7,457 nucleotides of DNA, from the NCBI GenBank assembly GCA_009925965.1, contig RFPW01000107.1, positions 1-7,457 of the forward strand, read 5' to 3'. The notes beneath the pieces are model-generated. The model worked only from the letters and a program-made list of their open reading frames with translations. It was not told the DNA's origin and did not search any database. Below are positions 6,418-7,457 of this stretch, piece by piece. A program made the translations under genes and the position numbers. Within the stretch, counting starts at the first letter, position 1. Each line of letters begins with the position of its first letter. The stretch comes from Betaproteobacteria bacterium (GTDB taxonomy: Bacteria; Pseudomonadota; Gammaproteobacteria; Burkholderiales; Burkholderiaceae_E).

Positions 6418-7457
6418 TCAATCAACGATCGCCTGCGACACCAGGTCCTTCATCATCCGACGGTAGTAAGCCCGGAGCGGACTCGGAGCCTGCGTCATGT
6501 AGACGGCGCAGATTTGTTCTTTCGGTTCAGCCCAAAAATAAGTCCCTGCATAGCCTGCCCAGGTGAATTCGCCCAGAGTGCCATGGACGCCGGCGAGCCC
6601 GTCACCCTGGCGAACCAAAAATCCGAGTCCGAAGGTGTAACCCTGCGTCCCAAGTAGGAGCATGCCGGGATTCACCGTGGTGCTGATGTTGGGTCCGAGG
6701 TGATCAGAGGCCATCAGAGTAACCGTCGAGCGCGACAGGATTCGAGCGCCATCAAGCTGCCCGCCATTGAGCATCGCCTGACAGTAGCGAAGGTAATCAC
6801 CCGCCGTACTCACAGCGCCAGCGCCACCCGAGTCGTTACCGGGCACTTTGCTGACATCGATCAACTTGTTATCAACACCTGTGGCCGGGTCTTTCGGAAA
6901 CGGTTCCGCCAGGCGCCCCGTCTTGCTTGCTGGTACGTAAAACCCCGTATCCGCCATCTTCAATGGCGTAAATAGACGCTCTTGCATGAAATCAACCAAG
7001 CGCTTGCCGGTAACGGCTTCAACCACTCGGCCCTGAACATCGACCGATAGGCTGTATTCCCAGGCCGTACCGGGTTGCTGACTCAGGGGCGCCTTGCCTA
7101 ACTGCTCGGCCATCTGGGTTCCGGGAAGCTCACGCGAATCATAATCAAGGCTGGGTTTGTAAACATTCGCTTTGATATAAGCATCGCGCACAAGCGTGTT
7201 TTTGGTGAGTTCACCATAGGCGATACCCGAGGTGTGCCGCAACAGGTCCTGGATCGTTGGCTCGCGGTTAGCCGGCACCAGGCGGAAGCTCACCCCATGG
7301 AAAACCGGGTCGAACGTCGGCACACTGACCATCGGGCCCTTGAAGGTCGGCAAGAACTTCGAAACCGGGTCAGTGAGCTGAACTTTCCCGTCTTCGACCA
7401 GCATCATCAGAGCAGTTGAGACGAGTGGCTTCGTCATGGAATAGATGCGGAAAATCG
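6418..7457 (-). CDS. Serine hydrolase, family VIII esterase / class C beta-lactamase-like, N-terminus outside window
   Basis: This is the C-terminal 345 residues of a beta-lactamase-fold serine hydrolase. The class includes family VIII carboxylesterases such as EstB and acyltransferases such as LovD. The frame is open to the right edge. An ATG at 7437 is not the start, because the codons just before it read IFRIYS and complete the catalytic S-x-x-K motif as SMTK, with the nucleophilic Ser at 7438-7440 and Lys at 7429-7431. Further signatures are LLRHTSGIAYG (about 7246-7214) and WEYSLSVDVQG with the catalytic Tyr at 7056-7054. The esterase-type third motif HGTLGEFTWAGYAGTYFW replaces the KTG box of true beta-lactamases. 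An esterase is therefore more likely than an antibiotic-resistance enzyme. Members are commonly about 380-430 residues, so I infer some tens of residues are missing, including any export signal. It is the first visible gene of the series, 21 bp before the lipase-like gene. Confidence 0.88.
   Translation of the reverse strand, partial: IFRIYSMTKPLVSTALMMLVEDGKVQLTDPVSKFLPTFKGPMVSVPTFDPVFHGVSFRLVPANREPTIQDLLRHTSGIAYGELTKNTLVRDAYIKANVYKPSLDYDSRELPGTQMAEQLGKAPLSQQPGTAWEYSLSVDVQGRVVEAVTGKRLVDFMQERLFTPLKMADTGFYVPASKTGRLAEPFPKDPATGVDNKLIDVSKVPGNDSGGAGAVSTAGDYLRYCQAMLNGGQLDGARILSRSTVTLMASDHLGPNISTTVNPGMLLLGTQGYTFGLGFLVRQGDGLAGVHGTLGEFTWAGYAGTYFWAEPKEQICAVYMTQAPSPLRAYYRRMMKDLVSQAIVD

Noticed and set aside
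5608..6657. A 349-codon open frame on the + strand, antisense to the alpha/beta-hydrolase and the esterase
   Set aside because: It spans two well-supported minus-strand genes. Its translation is Arg/His/Gly-rich with no recognisable domain, and it shows no reason to exist beyond GC-rich codon shadowing.
6418..7437. A complete serine hydrolase starting at the ATG at 7437, or a true beta-lactamase resistance gene
   Set aside because: The catalytic Ser codon lies immediately upstream of that ATG, so the gene continues past the window. The third motif is of the esterase type rather than a KTG box.

Overview
The window looks like chromosomal DNA from a Gram-negative proteobacterium. It carries two Sec/Lsp-type lipoproteins with clear lipoboxes, a DbpA-type RNA helicase, a YbfB/YjiJ-type transporter and a DUF1993 protein, and its coding sequence is moderately GC-rich. 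The C-terminus of the enoyl-CoA hydratase/isomerase-like protein resembles versions I associate with Betaproteobacteria (Burkholderiales), so that is my best guess, held loosely. There are no tRNA or rRNA genes, insertion sequences, CRISPR arrays, integrases or toxin-antitoxin genes.

Layout: at the left edge a DUF1993 gene (1-489, + strand, first few codons outside the window) ends 7 bp from a convergent minus-strand gene. Everything else is one tightly packed minus-strand series. In transcription order, right to left, it runs: a family VIII esterase / class C beta-lactamase-like serine hydrolase (7457-6418, N-terminus outside the window); a secreted alpha/beta-hydrolase lipoprotein of the secretory-lipase type (6396-5065); dbpA (5020-3584); a YbfB/YjiJ-type MFS transporter (3587-2334); a DUF4136 lipoprotein (2331-1654); and an enoyl-CoA hydratase/isomerase-superfamily protein of the 3-hydroxyisobutyryl-CoA hydrolase type (1633-497). 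The intergenic gaps are 21, 44, -4, 2 and 20 bp, so the whole set could be one transcript whose main promoter lies beyond the right edge.

How the genes may work together: two mechanistically different ester hydrolases, at least one of them exported, sit next to each other. A transporter and an acyl-CoA-processing enzyme lie further along the same strand. This could be an ester-to-acyl-CoA utilisation set, but only gene order suggests it. The helicase in the middle has an expected role in 50S ribosome assembly and no obvious link to its neighbours.

I see no convincing new multi-gene system. The most interesting signals are small-scale. One is a long imperfect inverted repeat that places the dbpA start codon inside a predicted mRNA stem and lacks a Shine-Dalgarno sequence. 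Another is a promoter-like sequence placed so that the hydratase-family mRNA could be leaderless. The third is a TTGA stop/start overlap joining dbpA to the transporter gene.
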